64,000 bases of DNA from Poecilobothrus nobilitatus (GCA_947095535.1 OX352774.1:33124496-33188495), one strand, 5' to 3'. Shown: positions 22,409 to 35,163, counted from the stretch's first letter. Translations and numbers: made by a program. Notes: a model not told the origin generated them from the sequence alone.

Positions 22409-24074
22409 AATATTTATTTATGTATAAACACTCTTCTATATATTGTCTAATGTCTACCGATATAATATCATTATCATGCACCTGGGAATTTTTTTATTTT
22501 TTTTTTTTTGTTTTTTGCACAAAACAATTCCTAAAATAATTTAAAAATTATAAAAAAAAAATTCACTGGAAAATTTTACTAAACAGTTCAGTTCAGTTCA
22601 GTTCGAAGTTCGAAGTCAAAAGTATCGATTTACATATATAATGTACATATTGAAAATTTACACACATATTGTAGATTCATTTTATTGGGATACAATAAAA
22701 TGTTAAAAAAAAAAAAATAACAAACACCAACATATAAATATATAAAAAATAAATATTAATACACGTACTATACAAAAGAGTATTAGTAAAAAAATTAATT
22801 AAAAAAGGGGGGGGGGGGGGGGGGGGGGAAAACATTATTAAAAATTGGCAAAATAAAAAAAAAAAAATAAAGAAAAAGCTTTCATTCATCATTTCAAGTG
22901 TAATATTATTCTTTTTCTCTTGATTTTTGCCTTAAATAGGAACCAAATATTGGAAAAAAAAAAATCACAAATTTAGAAAAGTTAAAATTTATGTTGAATT
23001 TGGACTTTGAACTTTTCATATACATATATATTTTTTTTTACATTATGATATTATATAGGTATACCATCAAAAATCTATTAATAGAGAAATCGACTTGTCT
23101 TTAATAAAAATTAAACAACAAAAAAAAGTATAATAAAATAATAATAATGTTACACAAAAAAAAATAAAAAAAAAAAGATTTTGCAAAAATAAAAAAAGAA
23201 TAAAAAAAGAAACACAAAATAAATATTTCACACGAAGTTTATTTCGCAAACTATAATAAATTTTTGTTAGATCATTACGTGTAAGAGGAAGTACAGTTAT
23301 TATGTTATAAATTTCAATGTCCGTAAATTGTAATGTTTTATTTTTTGATTTGTTTTAAAACACTAAAAACATTTTAAGCAAATTTTTTTTAATCAAAATA
23401 ATTAAAAAAGTTGTTTTGTATTGTATGATTCATTGTATGATTTGATTACACAACAAGAGAAGGGATATAGAAGTTTAAAGTAATACCTGGTAATACATAC
23501 ATATGTGTTATTTATTAGGAACGTTAATATTCGTTCAAAGTAGTGATGTTACTTTTCTAAACGCGGACGATTATATTGTATCAATAATATTCTAATCAAA
23601 TCATTTAAGATTTTCTTTTATAATCAGAGTAATCAGAGCATCATATGTTTAATTTTTACTATTTAATAAGATACGATTTGGTGGTACTTCCTCAACTTAT
23701 ATTATAACATAGACAGTGACACTTACTTACATATATCACCTAATTGCTAAAATAAAGTCAAGAAAAAATTAAATACATTGTGTTTGGTAAATTTTGTGAA
23801 AAATAATAATATATGTACTTATAATTATTGTAAAAACTTTTTGATCTAAACTTAAAAAATTACAATTTAATGTTACTTATTTGAAGATTTCTTAAAAATT
23901 ATTTTTGTATGATCCTTTCATCTTTGAAAATCAAAAGTATGTAGGTATATTTTAATTTTTAAAGATGTTATTTAGGTTTTAAAAATTTTTTTTGTGTTTT
24001 ACAGTTAAATTATACATATACATACGTTCACAAATTTCACAAATTCACGGAATCTAAAATTTGTTGTTAAATCC
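22409..24074. other. Non-coding AT-rich DNA with a poly(G) tract and (CAGTT)n
   Basis: It holds a pentanucleotide (CAGTT)4 tract at 22584-22604 and 22 consecutive G at 22807-22828. No gene was recognised. Confidence 0.6.
22807..22828 (+). repeat. Poly(G) tract of 22 bases
   Basis: An uninterrupted run of G inside otherwise AT-rich DNA, and the only such run in the window. It can form a G-quadruplex. Its exact length may be affected by sequencing error. Confidence 0.85.
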
Positions 24075-24238
24075 CCCTTTCACATAAATATAACTTTTCT
24101 TTCCAGACGTCGCTGTAAATGTCGTGCAGTGAGAAAATTATTCTTACGACTTGTGTGGGATTCGAACATTCACACTTCCTCGGTATTTACAACGTATTTA
24201 ATATGCTCTTTCTTACCCACTAGGTTACCGAGACCCCT
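24075..24238 (-). mobile_element. tRNA-derived SINE, 3'-truncated copy S5
   Basis: Minus-strand copy with head complement CCCACTAGGTTACCGAGACC at its right end, B-box complement GTGGGATTCGAA, then CTTACGACTTGTG. The 3' body stops near CACATAAATATAAC without a poly(T) tract. Confidence 0.75.
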
Positions 24239-25570
24239 AAAAATCTTTTTAAAAAAAAAAAAGTATCTATTCTTAAAAAGTTATCTTTCATTACCAAATA
24301 AAACTTTTTTAAAATGTTTTTTATGACCTAAGGTCTGGCTAGTTCAAAATCTTAAAATAAAAATTTCGACTCAGATCCAAGATCGCACAAGAATAAGTTC
24401 TAGTATTAGAGTAGGACATCATCCAACATCCCTTTTTGTTGTATTGTATTAAATATCTATTAATCACAATGGATTAAAAAAAAATTACATAAAAAACGAG
24501 TTCAAATCAAAACAGAATATCTTCATATTGTATTCTGAATACTTTGTATTCTAAAAATCACTAATCATTACATTAATTGGAAAAAAAAAAAATTTATTTT
24601 ATCTTATAAAAATCTGGACTAACTATTCTTTTTTTGTTTTTCTATTTTAAATTTTTGCTCACATTTTTATTAGCAAAAAAAAGAAAAAAAAACAAATAAA
24701 AGGAACAAAAAAAAGAAAAAAGAGAAAAATCATGTTTTTCTTTTTTTGTAAGTACGAGTACCTAATGTACCTAAAATAGATTTCACACCTCTATTATGTG
24801 CGAAATTATATTTTGAGAAATTTGGTATTTCAAAAAAACAAAAAATAGAGAAAAAAATTTAAAAAGAAAAAAAGTTTAAATAAAAAAAAATCACAGCATA
24901 AAAAAAAAGAAAAACGTAAAAAAAAAAAAATTTTTTTTTTGTGAAAATTGCGTTGCTATCCTCGTCTCAAACATCTTCTCATGTTTTCTTTTTTAGTTTT
25001 TTTTTTGGGTATTTGTGGTTAAAATTATGCGAGTACTGTGGTAAAAACAAAACAAAAGAAACAAAAAAAAAAAAACTGTAAGAAATGAATAAAAAGAAAA
25101 TTTTATAATTTTTTGTTTTTTTGTAGTTTGAAATTTTATTTTATTTTATTTTTTTTTGTTGAATTGATGAATGAATGAATGGAATTTTTTGCTTGCATCC
25201 GTTAATGAAGGGATACAAATAGTGGCAAACAGCAATAGTATAGCAATCAGTGGCAATATTGAGGTTCTAATATATTATTTTAATTTTATATATCTATGCA
25301 TATTTATAGTGTATACTATGTATAATACGTATATATATGCATAGCTATACTGTCTGATGCTTGTTTATAGTTTATATTTTATTTCTTTGTACGTTCTTTT
25401 TTTGTTTGTTGTTCAATTTTCTAATGAGTTCGAAAGTAGCTATTTCCTGTATTTTCATCAAAAATATACTCATTAAATATTTTATACATTGCTTTATTAT
25501 TCATTGGTAGGTACATACTTAAAAAAAAAAAAAAAACTTTTTATCTCATAAAATTTATTTAAAAATATAA
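24239..25570. other. Non-coding AT-rich DNA
   Basis: A-rich and T-rich low-complexity runs. No gene or repeat family was recognised. Confidence 0.6.
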
Positions 25571-25572
25571 TA

Positions 25573-26689
25573 TAGGGTCTTTCAAATTGAGTTTTCAAAA
25601 GTAGGCGCCTGTGTAACACACTTCAAACACTGAACGCATCCATATTATATGTCATTTTGACAGTTGAAGGTTTGCCATTTATAAAAATGGAGTCGGATAC
25701 ATTACAACAACGTGTTGATATTATTGAATTATTTTATGAAAATGGTCGTTCTGTAAGAAAATAATGTATTTCGCAAATTACGCGATGTTTATGGTCGACA
25801 TAATCGTCCAACTGAGCAACAAATTGGTAATATTGTGCGGAAATTTCAAGAAACTGGTGCAGTACAAAATCGAGAAAGACATCAGTATACAGCTCGTGCA
25901 AATGACACAAGAATTGCCACAAGATCATTCCATGCGTCGGGACTTTTCCAATTGGATAAAGGAACAAAACGACTATTTTTAAAAATAAAAATCATCTTTT
26001 CGGTGGAAGCATATTTCGAGATCGGTGGCTATGTTAATAAACAAAACTGCCGTTTTCCCGGAGAGGAAAACCGTATTCCGTGTGATCTAAGAGAAGCCAA
26101 CGCATCCACAAAGTCACTGTTGGTGTGCATTGTGATCTGGTGGTGTGATTGGTCCGTACTTTTTCGAAAATGATGCTGCAAGAGCCATAACCGTTAACGG
26201 TAGCAGATATCGCGACATGATCACAACTTTTTTATGGCCAGAACTGGAAAATATTGATACTGAGGACATGTAGTTTCAACAAGATGGCGCTACGTATCAT
26301 ACAGCAAGAGAAACACTGCAATCACTGCATACAAAGTTTCCAGACCGTGTTATTTCTAGATTCGGCCTTCAAGATCCTGCCAATTACTGCGATTTGACAC
26401 CGTTAGACTTCTTCTTTCTCTGGGGCTATGTGAAAGAACAGGTCTACAAGGATAATCCTCGAAACGTTGAAGCATGGAAAGGAGAAATTATTTGAGTTAT
26501 TGGTGAGATAGAGTGGCAACTATGCCAGGTACTGTAGAGACGCAAGTAGTGGTCACATGGAAGATATCATTTTCAGAGTATAAATGGCAAACATTGTACT
26601 TCAAAAATAAATAAAAACTTTTCCAGTTTCAATTCAAATTTTATGTCTTTTAATTATTTACTTTTGAAAACTCAATTTGAAAGACCCTA
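25573..26689 (+). mobile_element. Tc1/mariner-superfamily transposon with perfect terminal inverted repeats
   Basis: The ends TAGGGTCTTTCAAATTGAG... and its reverse complement match perfectly over 33 bp including the flanking TA (25571-25603 and 26659-26691). The TA dinucleotide target and overall 1.1-kb size fit the superfamily. The single internal gene is a broken transposase on the + strand, annotated separately. Perfect ends suggest a fairly recent insertion, whereas the gene is dead. Confidence 0.9.
25687..26583 (+). pseudogene. Mariner-like transposase, broken
   Basis: The start ATG (25687) opens MESDTLQQRVDIIELFYENG, the N-terminal helix-turn-helix region. A frameshift precedes FRKLRDVYGRHNRP and IVRKFQETGAVQNR. 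An internal deletion and frame changes then remove the linker (compare LPQDHSMRRDFSNWIKEQND in another frame). The catalytic core follows: KIIFSVEAYF, where the family has FSDEAHF, so the first catalytic Asp is Val (codon 26003-26005); a TAG at 26271-26273 replaces the Trp before FQQDGATYHTARETLQ (second Asp); then CDLTPLDFFFLWGYVKEQVY (third Asp). The second-to-third spacing is 40 residues, close to the DD41D group. A further TGA lies at 26493-26495. It encodes no functional enzyme. Confidence 0.85.
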
Positions 26690-26691
26690 TA

Positions 26692-27764
26692 CAGCAATAA
26701 TATTCTAAAGTCTTAAGTACAAAATATATAAAGGGAAATAAAAAAATCATTAATTAGCCAATGCAAGGAACAATCTGGTTATTTATACTAATTGTTTATT
26801 TAATGAAAGTTGCCATTTAATGCATTTTGGACAATATAATTTTTAATTTTAATTTAGAAATAAAATTTTGTGTTGAATTTGAATTATTTATTAAAAAATA
26901 TCTGAAAAAAAAACTGAAGATTTCCTTATTATCTTATTATTCCATTCCTCAGCGTCATATTACTTGTGAATCATAATACCTACACTGTGAAACGTTTACT
27001 GTGTTAAATAATATTATTTATTCAATATTTATTGCGGTATTTGGGTTTAAAGATAAAAATCGTTAACAGATTCTAGAAAATGTATATTTAATTTTTCTAA
27101 ATTTTTCTAGAAAATACTGAAATTTTTCCGGCATCAAACTAAAAAAATAATTTCAAACGTATAGGTACAACTTATTGTGATAGAAAATATGTAGTGCGTA
27201 CGATAAATTAAGAACTCAGTAAATGGATAGATAAACCAGAGACAAGAAGAAGGTAGAGGAAAACAAATTGATAAAATTCTGATGATTGTCTCTGGAATAA
27301 AATCAGATAGAATGAGATGTACAAAAATTGTATCGCAGTATGGTAACTTTCTTGGATGCAGACGACTATAATTCAATAACAGTTTAAGTATCGTTTCTAA
27401 ATGATAGGCTTATAATGTTATAATTATAGGCAGTGATGGTAGCTAACTTCAGTAATGTATGTAGTATCTTATAAAGAAAATAAAACTTTAAATCAAACAA
27501 AACATTAAAAAAAATTGAAAGGAAAGGAAAAAATTGTAATATTATGTAAATAATAAATCAAAACGGATCTTAAGTATAAGGAAACAATACAAAACATCTA
27601 TAATTGGAAACAAAATTAACAAGCAAACATTCAAATAATTATTTAATTAGTCACAAGTCAGATACATTTAGTTTTGAAAATGTAAGCAACTTTAACAACT
27701 TAGAGATGCAAATTAATAAGGAAAAGAAGCATGCATTATAACATTCAAGATATATAAAGATAAA
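26692..27764. other. Non-coding DNA, possible LINE scrap near 27.2-27.4 kb
   Basis: The conceptual peptide around 27230-27370 (GRGKQIDKI, then CTKIVSQYGNFLGC) is faintly like LINE tails, but too weak to annotate. The rest is AT-rich with nothing recognised. Confidence 0.4.
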
Positions 27765-28262
27765 GCAAAATGCTGATGTATAAAACACTCGTGAGGCCGA
27801 TTATAACATATGGATCAAAAGTTTGGACGTTAAATGTTGAAGACGAAAATCAATTAAAAATCTTCGAAGGAAAATTATTTACTAATAAAAATGTTAGGTT
27901 CTAACTAAGAAATGTAGTATGGTGTCTATATATAATAAGATCTATAATGCAGAACTAATGGTATTCTAATCGACAATTAAAATGTAGTAACATTTATAAA
28001 AAATCAAAAGATTTAATTGGTTGGGTCATTTTATACGAATATCTAGAAATTGGGTTCACAAATCCATCTTTAAACCCAGAATAATTAGTACGCATCTAAA
28101 GGTCACCCTAGAAGTAGAAGGAAAAGACAGAAAATGAATTAAGGATAGTAGGTTTTCGAAACTGTAGAACAACGGCAGTACACCGTGAGCATTTTTGGAG
28201 CGTTGTTAAAGAGGTCGTGGATCCTTACTATACAGTAGTACCAGTAGTATATAAATACCTAA
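27765..28262 (+). pseudogene. LINE reverse transcriptase C-terminal tail, degenerate
   Basis: LMYKTLVRPIITYGSKVWTL followed by DENQLKIFEGK matches the YGxExWTL and ..L..FExK signature after the reverse transcriptase domain of non-LTR retrotransposons. Further on are a RIYNAEL fragment, GHPRSRRKRQK, and RTTAVHREHFWSVVKEVVDP, the characteristic ...DRExWRxxVxEA end. Frameshifts and stops separate these. The absence of a clear poly(A) and the sequence type distinguish it from the copies at 12.6 and 18.7 kb. Confidence 0.7.
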
Positions 28263-31200
28263 AATGGCTATAATTGTACTATAATACACTTTAAAAAAAT
28301 TGCATATTTTACAATTTTATTGATTTTGTAAGGCAAGTGTTATTAATACTATAAAATCTTTGATTATTATTTGGATTCTAAAATACTTTTTTGTTTTTGT
28401 TTTTTCTCAAATTTCTAAAGCAATTATAAATTATTTTAATAATTTTTTATTATTTAAAATTCAGTCAATATAAAAATGATTCATTAAAATTTATTTAGTA
28501 TATATTTAAGACCACCCAAATTCAAATGTAAGAAAATATTTAATATTTTTTTGTTTTTTGTAGTTTACCTGTCACAAAAAAAAAAAACTTTTTTAAAACA
28601 TATAAAGGAGATCTAAATAAAATTCAAAAAAAAAAAGATATACATATACATATATAATACAAGGCTAAAACTCTTCACCTACTCATTAATTTTCATTTTA
28701 TTTACTTTTCATATTACTTTTCTTTGAACATTTGAATTAAAATTTGAAAAAAAAAAAAAAAAGAAATAAATTTTCGGCTCAGTTCATTAAAAATGGTGGA
28801 AATTTTTGTTTTAATTATATTTTGATTTAAAAATATTTTTAAAAAATTCTAATAACACAAAACTGTATAGTTGATCCTGGTCATTTCTGGAGAACTAAAA
28901 ATAATTTGAAAAAATTAATTTTTCTTTCATGATTTTTAAAAAAATATTTGACAGATCTGTACTACTCTTTCTCAATCTTGAAAAGTATAAGTTCATCTTT
29001 GCACCTTGATTTTAATATTAATATGGACTCATACCTAGTTCTCAGAATCAAAAAAATTAATGATTTTCATTTCGAATTGAGCAACGTAACTTTCAGCCAG
29101 GTATTGCATTTAGTACTACATTGTTGTTGAAGAGAGACGTAAAGAGAGCATGAAAAAAAGAGTCTTCGGAATTTAAGGCGAAATAAACGAAAAACAAAAA
29201 AGAGGTACATTTATTAAATGTCATCAGTATCATAGTGACGTATGTTTGTCCGACAATAAACACTCAATTTTTTAAAATCACTTAGGCCTAATAAATTTAT
29301 CATATTGTATTTGACATTTACATTTGATATGGCGATTCTATTTGAATTTTTTAATATAATTGAATAGAAATAAAAAAAAACAAAATTTAGTACATTCACT
29401 CCTTTCATTTAGACTCTTTAACTGTTGTAATAAACGAAAAAACAAATATCTAGCAATTTCTTTTTTTTTTTTTTTGCATAATTAACTTAGTTTTATTTAA
29501 GAGTGAATGTATAAAAATAAATTTCAAAAAAAAAAAAAAACTCATTCAGAAAAATTGCGAAAATATTTTTTTTTTTAATTTTTATATAATATTTTTATAT
29601 ACATATTTTTTTTTTTCTAATTTTTGTCTGGTCATTTTGCCCACACCATTCATTCATCAAAAAAGCAAACAAAAAATAAACATTAAAATTGTTTTTATGT
29701 CAAGAGGAAAAACAGCCAAAATAAACTCAATCACCACCATTCAAATTTAATTCAAATAAAAATTCACAAAATACATACAATACATATAAAATGTAAAAAA
29801 AAAAATAAGATAATTTTCACGAAAATCTTATAAAAAAAGAAAACAAAAAAAAAAACAGAATATTTTCGTAATCCCGACATTCTTTTAATGCTTGAGTTAA
29901 ATTTTGTTGATATCATTAATAAATTTTACACCAGATAAATATAATCTTAAAGTAATGTCTACACATGACGCTCGGATAGATTAGTAGTTTAAAAATTGAC
30001 ACAATTAAAATAGTTTACATTCGTAATGGATGTACCATTTTATTAAGAACAAAGTTTCTGTTTTTTATGACTTTTCAGACACATTTTTTTTACTTCACTG
30101 CAAGCATATATGCAATATACCAAAGTATCAATACATGCACAATGTCAAAAAAAACTAAAAGCGTACTATTTTTTTTTTACCCTTAATAGGTAAAAATTTT
30201 TACTTACTGAATCTAAATTCATTTCTTAGTCAGAATAATATATATAGATTTAATAAAAAAAACTGTTTTGATTACAGAGTATAATGGCTTTTCCATAAAA
30301 ATAAAAGTTAATTTCTTTAGAAAGACTAAGATTTAGGGAATATATATAATTGTTTTGAAGATTAATAGAAGAAAAGTGATCAGCATTTCTAGTGACCTCT
30401 ATAGTAGTGGTATTAAATGTTTGTATAGGCTTACTTCCCTTTTGTTCTACCGAAACCATTAACAAATCTATTAACCAATATTTTAATTTTAGCTTCTTTG
30501 AACATGGTGTAAAATTTGCAAAAAAAAAAAAAAACAAACAAACAAAATTTATGAATAAAAGAATTTTCTAAAATTAAATTTAACCAAAGTGTTTTATTTT
30601 TGCACTAACGACTAACAAAAAAATAGATCGAAAAACTACTTAAGTTTCCTAGTTTTTGATGCAATCTATAGAATCACTTTTTGAAAAAAAACATTCAAAA
30701 TTAATTTTTATTTTATAGTTGCGAATAATAAAAGATAAATTTTGTGAATGAAAATAAATTGTCATAGTGTTTAATTATTTTTGCAGTTAAATATTTATGA
30801 TACGATATAAAAGAGTTAACGAGACTACACAGAAGGAAGAAATTTATTGATGCGTTGTTGAATTAATAAGACAGGAACAAATAAAGAAAATTGAATGCAA
30901 AAAAAAAAAAAAAAGGTTAAATATTCTTTGTATTAAAATCAATTAAATTGACTTAGAGTAATGTAAAAAAAATCTTTATAGTCACTAAAATGATTTATAT
31001 CTTTTCCTTTGGTACTCCAATCACTGTAATTTCAGTTTTAATTTCATCTAAATTAATTGGCATAGATTTTTAATGAGATAAGCTTTTGTGTTTTGAGAGT
31101 TTTCAATCAATGTAAACAGTTCTTAAAAAACAAAAAAAATGTTTATATAGTTTATTATTATTCACAATGCATTTCATCTTTTTATTTCCCTAGTTTTTTT

Positions 31201-31700
31201 CTTTTTTCATTCACATTAGCTTTTAATTTTGGTTTTGTCATCAGTTCTTATCACCTTGTATATGGTATAATATGTAATAATTAATACCATACTTTAGTTC
31301 TTTAAGTTTTACTTAGATTACTAAGTTTTTTTTTTTTGTTGTCTCTTATTGTTTCTCAACATTAGCTCTTCCCTTACCTTTTTTGTTGTTCTAATTTGGT
31401 CATATTCTGCTAAACATTAAAACGCAGTATATGCTGATTCTATAGATTAACGTTGCCTTTCTATTAGTTGAATTTTATTTTGATTGGTTCTGACTTTCGG
31501 CGATTAGATCGATTGAAAGTTCAAAAGAGATTTAACGTCTTAAAAATTTTTACTGTCAAAAAAAACAAAAAAAAAATTTTTTTTTGTATTATTATACTAT
31601 CCGTTATATAATCATAAACTTCTTAAAAGTTCGCGAATAAAAGTGTAAAAACTTTTATGTTATCAGTCGTTTTGGTGTTGGTACGAAAGTACATCTTGCA
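28263..31700. other. Non-coding AT-rich DNA
   Basis: Poly(A) and poly(T) tracts dominate. A weak recursive-splice-like motif on the minus strand (28563-28590) is discussed among the findings. No gene or repeat family was recognised in about 3.4 kb. Confidence 0.55.
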
Positions 31701-32503
31701 TAATCCCGTTTATTAATATATCTATTTTTCGAAAAATCTTTTCTTACCAAAATAACAATTATAAAATCCCATATTTTAAAAACTTATTTTCCTCAAAATC
31801 CCGTTATATAGAAATCATTTTTCCATTCAGTATTCATTCATTTTTATTCTTATTCTTAAGTTCGTTTGTAACACAGTAAAGAAGGCGACAAAGATATTGA
31901 AAAGAATATATTATATTCTTGCTCATCAGGATTGAATTTTGAAACAATTCATAGCTATGTGCGTCTGTCCGTTCATTATTCCACACGATAAACTCAAAAA
32001 ATAATAAAATTAGAAGCCTGAAATTTTTATCATTTCATTTTTATGTACCAGTTTCGTTATTGAAATTGTACAAGATCAATGGACTAGTTCTAGTAGCTGC
32101 CATACAACTTCCCATTTTATATGATTATAATACATAGCGTTTAATTAAGTACGGTATCGGAAATATTTTTAAAAGAAGTTAAATTTTATGCCAGCAATCT
32201 CTGCAAAATATGATTGAATTAACGCAACGGGTTCGGATAGTTGTAATAGAGTGGGAATAACATCAGTCTGCAAGTATCCTAGAGCAGATATACAGTTTAC
32301 TTTATCTCTTCCACGTTTATTAATAAAATAAATTGTAAAAATAGAATCATAAAGAATCGTAAAATGATACTACGGGTATCTTAACTTATTTTGAAAAACA
32401 TCTGCAAAATCAAGATGACAATAATAAAAAAGGAAATTTTAAGAAACGGGATTCTGAGAAAACGAGAATTTAACAAAAATGTGATTTTAAGATAACGGGA
32501 TTA
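31701..32503. mobile_element. Foldback-like element with AATCCCG arms
   Basis: Begins TAATCCCGTT (31701-31710) and ends AACGGGATTA (32494-32503), a perfect 10-bp terminal inverted repeat. The left arm has AATC(C/T) words at 31702, 31735, 31765 and 31797 (30-33 bp apart). The right arm, read inverted, has them about every 16-17 bp. The arms are therefore degenerate tandem arrays of a roughly 16-bp unit such as AATCCCGTTTTCTC. The centre (31850-32340) is less AT-rich, with GTGCGTCTGTCCGTTCATTA, but encodes nothing recognised. Confidence 0.55.
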
Positions 32504-33700
32504 TCTAAGTTTTCATAGTGTTTTCATTAGTTGATATAACGTCTTATCTTTTCATGATTTCTGATTATTCAAAGAAAATTAGTAATTTTTCAAATGCTAA
32601 TCTTTAGCTTAAGGTAATCAACAACAATCAATAAATCAAACATTGATATATCATTTAACTTGTACAACATATTATTATAATAACATAAGGGGCTTTAATG
32701 CGTTTATTTTTTTTACTTTTATTTATTTTTATTTTTTACAAATAAAAAGTGTTAAAAAACATTCATTAAGTTTTAAGTGAATAATTGAATAATGCAATTA
32801 AGTGCTTACGCTTTCTATTTTCAACAATTTATTTTAATTAAATTATTTCTTTTATTTTATACTTTTATACGCACGTTTAATGTTTATATTTAAAAAAAAA
32901 AAGGAATGGTGAGATATAAAAAAAAAACTGAATATAAAGAAAATGAGAAAGAAATTAGTGTTTTTCACTTTTTTTTTTTTTTGCGGTGAATTTATTAAAC
33001 AACTTTTCTCATAATCATAAATATTTTTATATGTATGTGTTATGTATAAGTATGCATATAAGGAATTTATATATTTACTAATTATAATAGAACTCTTATT
33101 ATATTTTTAAAAAAAAATACTATATTTACCGTTATTACATGATCAAAATCTTATATTTCAAATTAAAACAGTTTGAAAATTTTTGAAACTTTACTACTAT
33201 AAGTATGCAATCAAATTTCCATTTAATTTAATTTGAAGAATTTTCAATTAGATGAAGATAGGTGGAAATCATCGAAGATAGTATAGATGAATAAAACGAA
33301 ACTGGTTTTTCTATATATATACCTATTTCGTTTTCGTTATGAAAAAATATTTCGGGAAATCATTGGTATTAATCCATTGTTTGATCACAGAAACTGAAAG
33401 TTTTGACAAAAAATTATTAAACTTTAGATCGGAAAGAACATGGCGATAAAAAGAAATAACATAGCAACTGATCACTTAACTTTAATTCCTTAAAAATTCA
33501 AAATCTTTCTGTAGAGGACTAACGGAAGAAACAATGGAGTATCAAAATTCAACTAAGTTCATAACATATATACATATAGTTTTCAACCCTAGTATATACA
33601 ACATCACTTAGACAAACTTTATTAATTAATAACTTGAAATTTGATCAGGGGAGGAGCACATTAAACTTAAACGATCCCTTTCATTTTAATAATTTCTAAT
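32504..33700. other. Non-coding AT-rich DNA
   Basis: No gene or repeat family was recognised. Confidence 0.55.
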
Positions 33701-33707
33701 TACATTT

Positions 33708-33838
33708 TTTTTTTTTTTAATGCATTTTGTCGTAAAGGGGGAATAACTCTTATCACGTGTGTGGGATTCGAACCCACATTCCCTCGGTGTTTACAGCGTA
33801 TTTTATACGCTCTTACCCACTAGGTCACCGAGGTCCCG
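33708..33838 (-). mobile_element. tRNA-derived SINE, internally deleted copy S6
   Basis: Minus-strand copy with intact head: CGCTCTTACCCACTAGGTCA, GGGATTCGAACCC (B-box complement) and GTCGTAAAGGGGGAATAACT are all present. The 3' body between the hairpin and the GCATT end is missing. AATTACATTT (33698-33707) and AATTAAATTT (33839-33848) may be a target-site duplication with one change. Confidence 0.8.
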
Positions 33839-33848
33839 AATTAAATTT

Positions 33849-34311
33849 CAATACAATAGATAAGAAAATAAAAGATATATTTCTGCCGACTTAATTCACA
33901 CTAGTTTAAATTAGTCGACATTTTTCCTGATTCCAATCAAAGTTCTTATAGGTACTATGTTTTTAGTAATTCTGCTAAAAATGTTTTTCATTTTTGGCAT
34001 TTTACAATTTTGTAGATAAAAAAGAAACTTCTTTCTAATTGTATAATAATCGAGGATTCCCACAAGTACAACCATTATGTGCAGTAAGTAAAGTGTGCAC
34101 CACGTAAATTAGGATGATTTTAACCAAAATTTCCTCATGGTTTATTCTATTATTTTTAGCTGATTTCGTATAAACAAAATAAATTTGACTGTATATAATA
34201 TTTAAAAGTAACACTCATCAAAAGGAATTACTTTGAATTACTAGTGATCTGTTGAAAGACCATTACTGATCATACACATAACTGACCGTTATTTAAGGTG
34301 TATTTATCTTG
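33849..34311. other. Non-coding DNA
   Basis: No gene or repeat family was recognised. Confidence 0.5.
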
Positions 34312-34540
34312 TGTTATACATTTAGCCGTGTATTATGTTAAAGTTGTGATACGAGTCACCAAATTTATCTTTAAATTAAAGCTCGAATCTCAGAACTTTT
34401 AATTCTCCTTTGTGATATAATCCATTAGCCACTGTAATATAAGCCACGAGTCACCAAAATTGATCATTAAATTAAAGCTAAGAATCTCAGAACTTTTAAT
34501 TCTATTTTGTGATACAAGCCATTTAGCATGGTTATTCACC
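34312..34540. repeat. 95-bp tandem repeat, about 2.3 copies
   Basis: ACGAGTCACC starts at 34351 and 34446. Each unit continues with AAATTAAAGCT, AATCTCAGAACTTTTAATTC and TTTGTGATA. A partial earlier unit is visible at 34312-34345. The open frame on the minus strand (34399-34662) crosses this array and has no coding character. Confidence 0.65.
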
Positions 34541-35044
34541 TTTTCGTGATCCAACAAAATTAAAAATCCTATGTCTCGAACCCTAAATGAATGACAAATT
34601 TTGATGATGTGAATTACAAGTTTAACCAGATACGCGCAGGAAAATTTTAAAGCAAAACACAAAAAAAAAAAAATTATTTGTTATATAAAAACATTCAATC
34701 TAAATTATATTTTTTAGATGTCCATTAACGGTATTTAACCCTTATGACAATACGTGTATAAGTACTTACGTTGTGTTAAGAAATTTATAGGAACAGGCTT
34801 AAATTTTTTATTATACATTCGTAGAATCATCTTTAAGTTATAAAAATAATTTGAAAACATTATTTTAGTAGTCTAATTTTATATAAGTATGTATGTATAA
34901 GTATGTCAGACAGAAAAAAAATAACTTTTTTTTTTGTTTTATTTTTTGTTTTTTATAAAATAAATGAAATAGAAAAAATAAAAATAAAATGGTGATTATT
35001 AGCATTTTAAGAACGCCATCTAAATGTAAAAAAAAAAAAAACAA
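34541..35044. other. Non-coding AT-rich DNA
   Basis: No gene or repeat family was recognised. Confidence 0.5.
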
Positions 35045-35163
35045 GGTAGAATGTAAACCAACGGTTTTTAAAAGCGCACATTTCCAAAACTCAATACAAA
35101 TTATTTAGAATTGTGACTTACACAAAAATTTGAAAATTTCATGTAATAAGAAAAAATGTGAAA

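Noticed and set aside
22677..22892. Open frame with a run of prolines on the minus strand
   Set aside because: The prolines are the complement of the 22-base G tract; the rest is Phe-rich low complexity.
27134..27376. Possible LINE tail (GRGKQIDKI ... CTKIVSQYGNFL) or the 80-codon antisense frame
   Set aside because: Similarity is limited to a few residues with no ordered motif series; too weak to annotate either strand.
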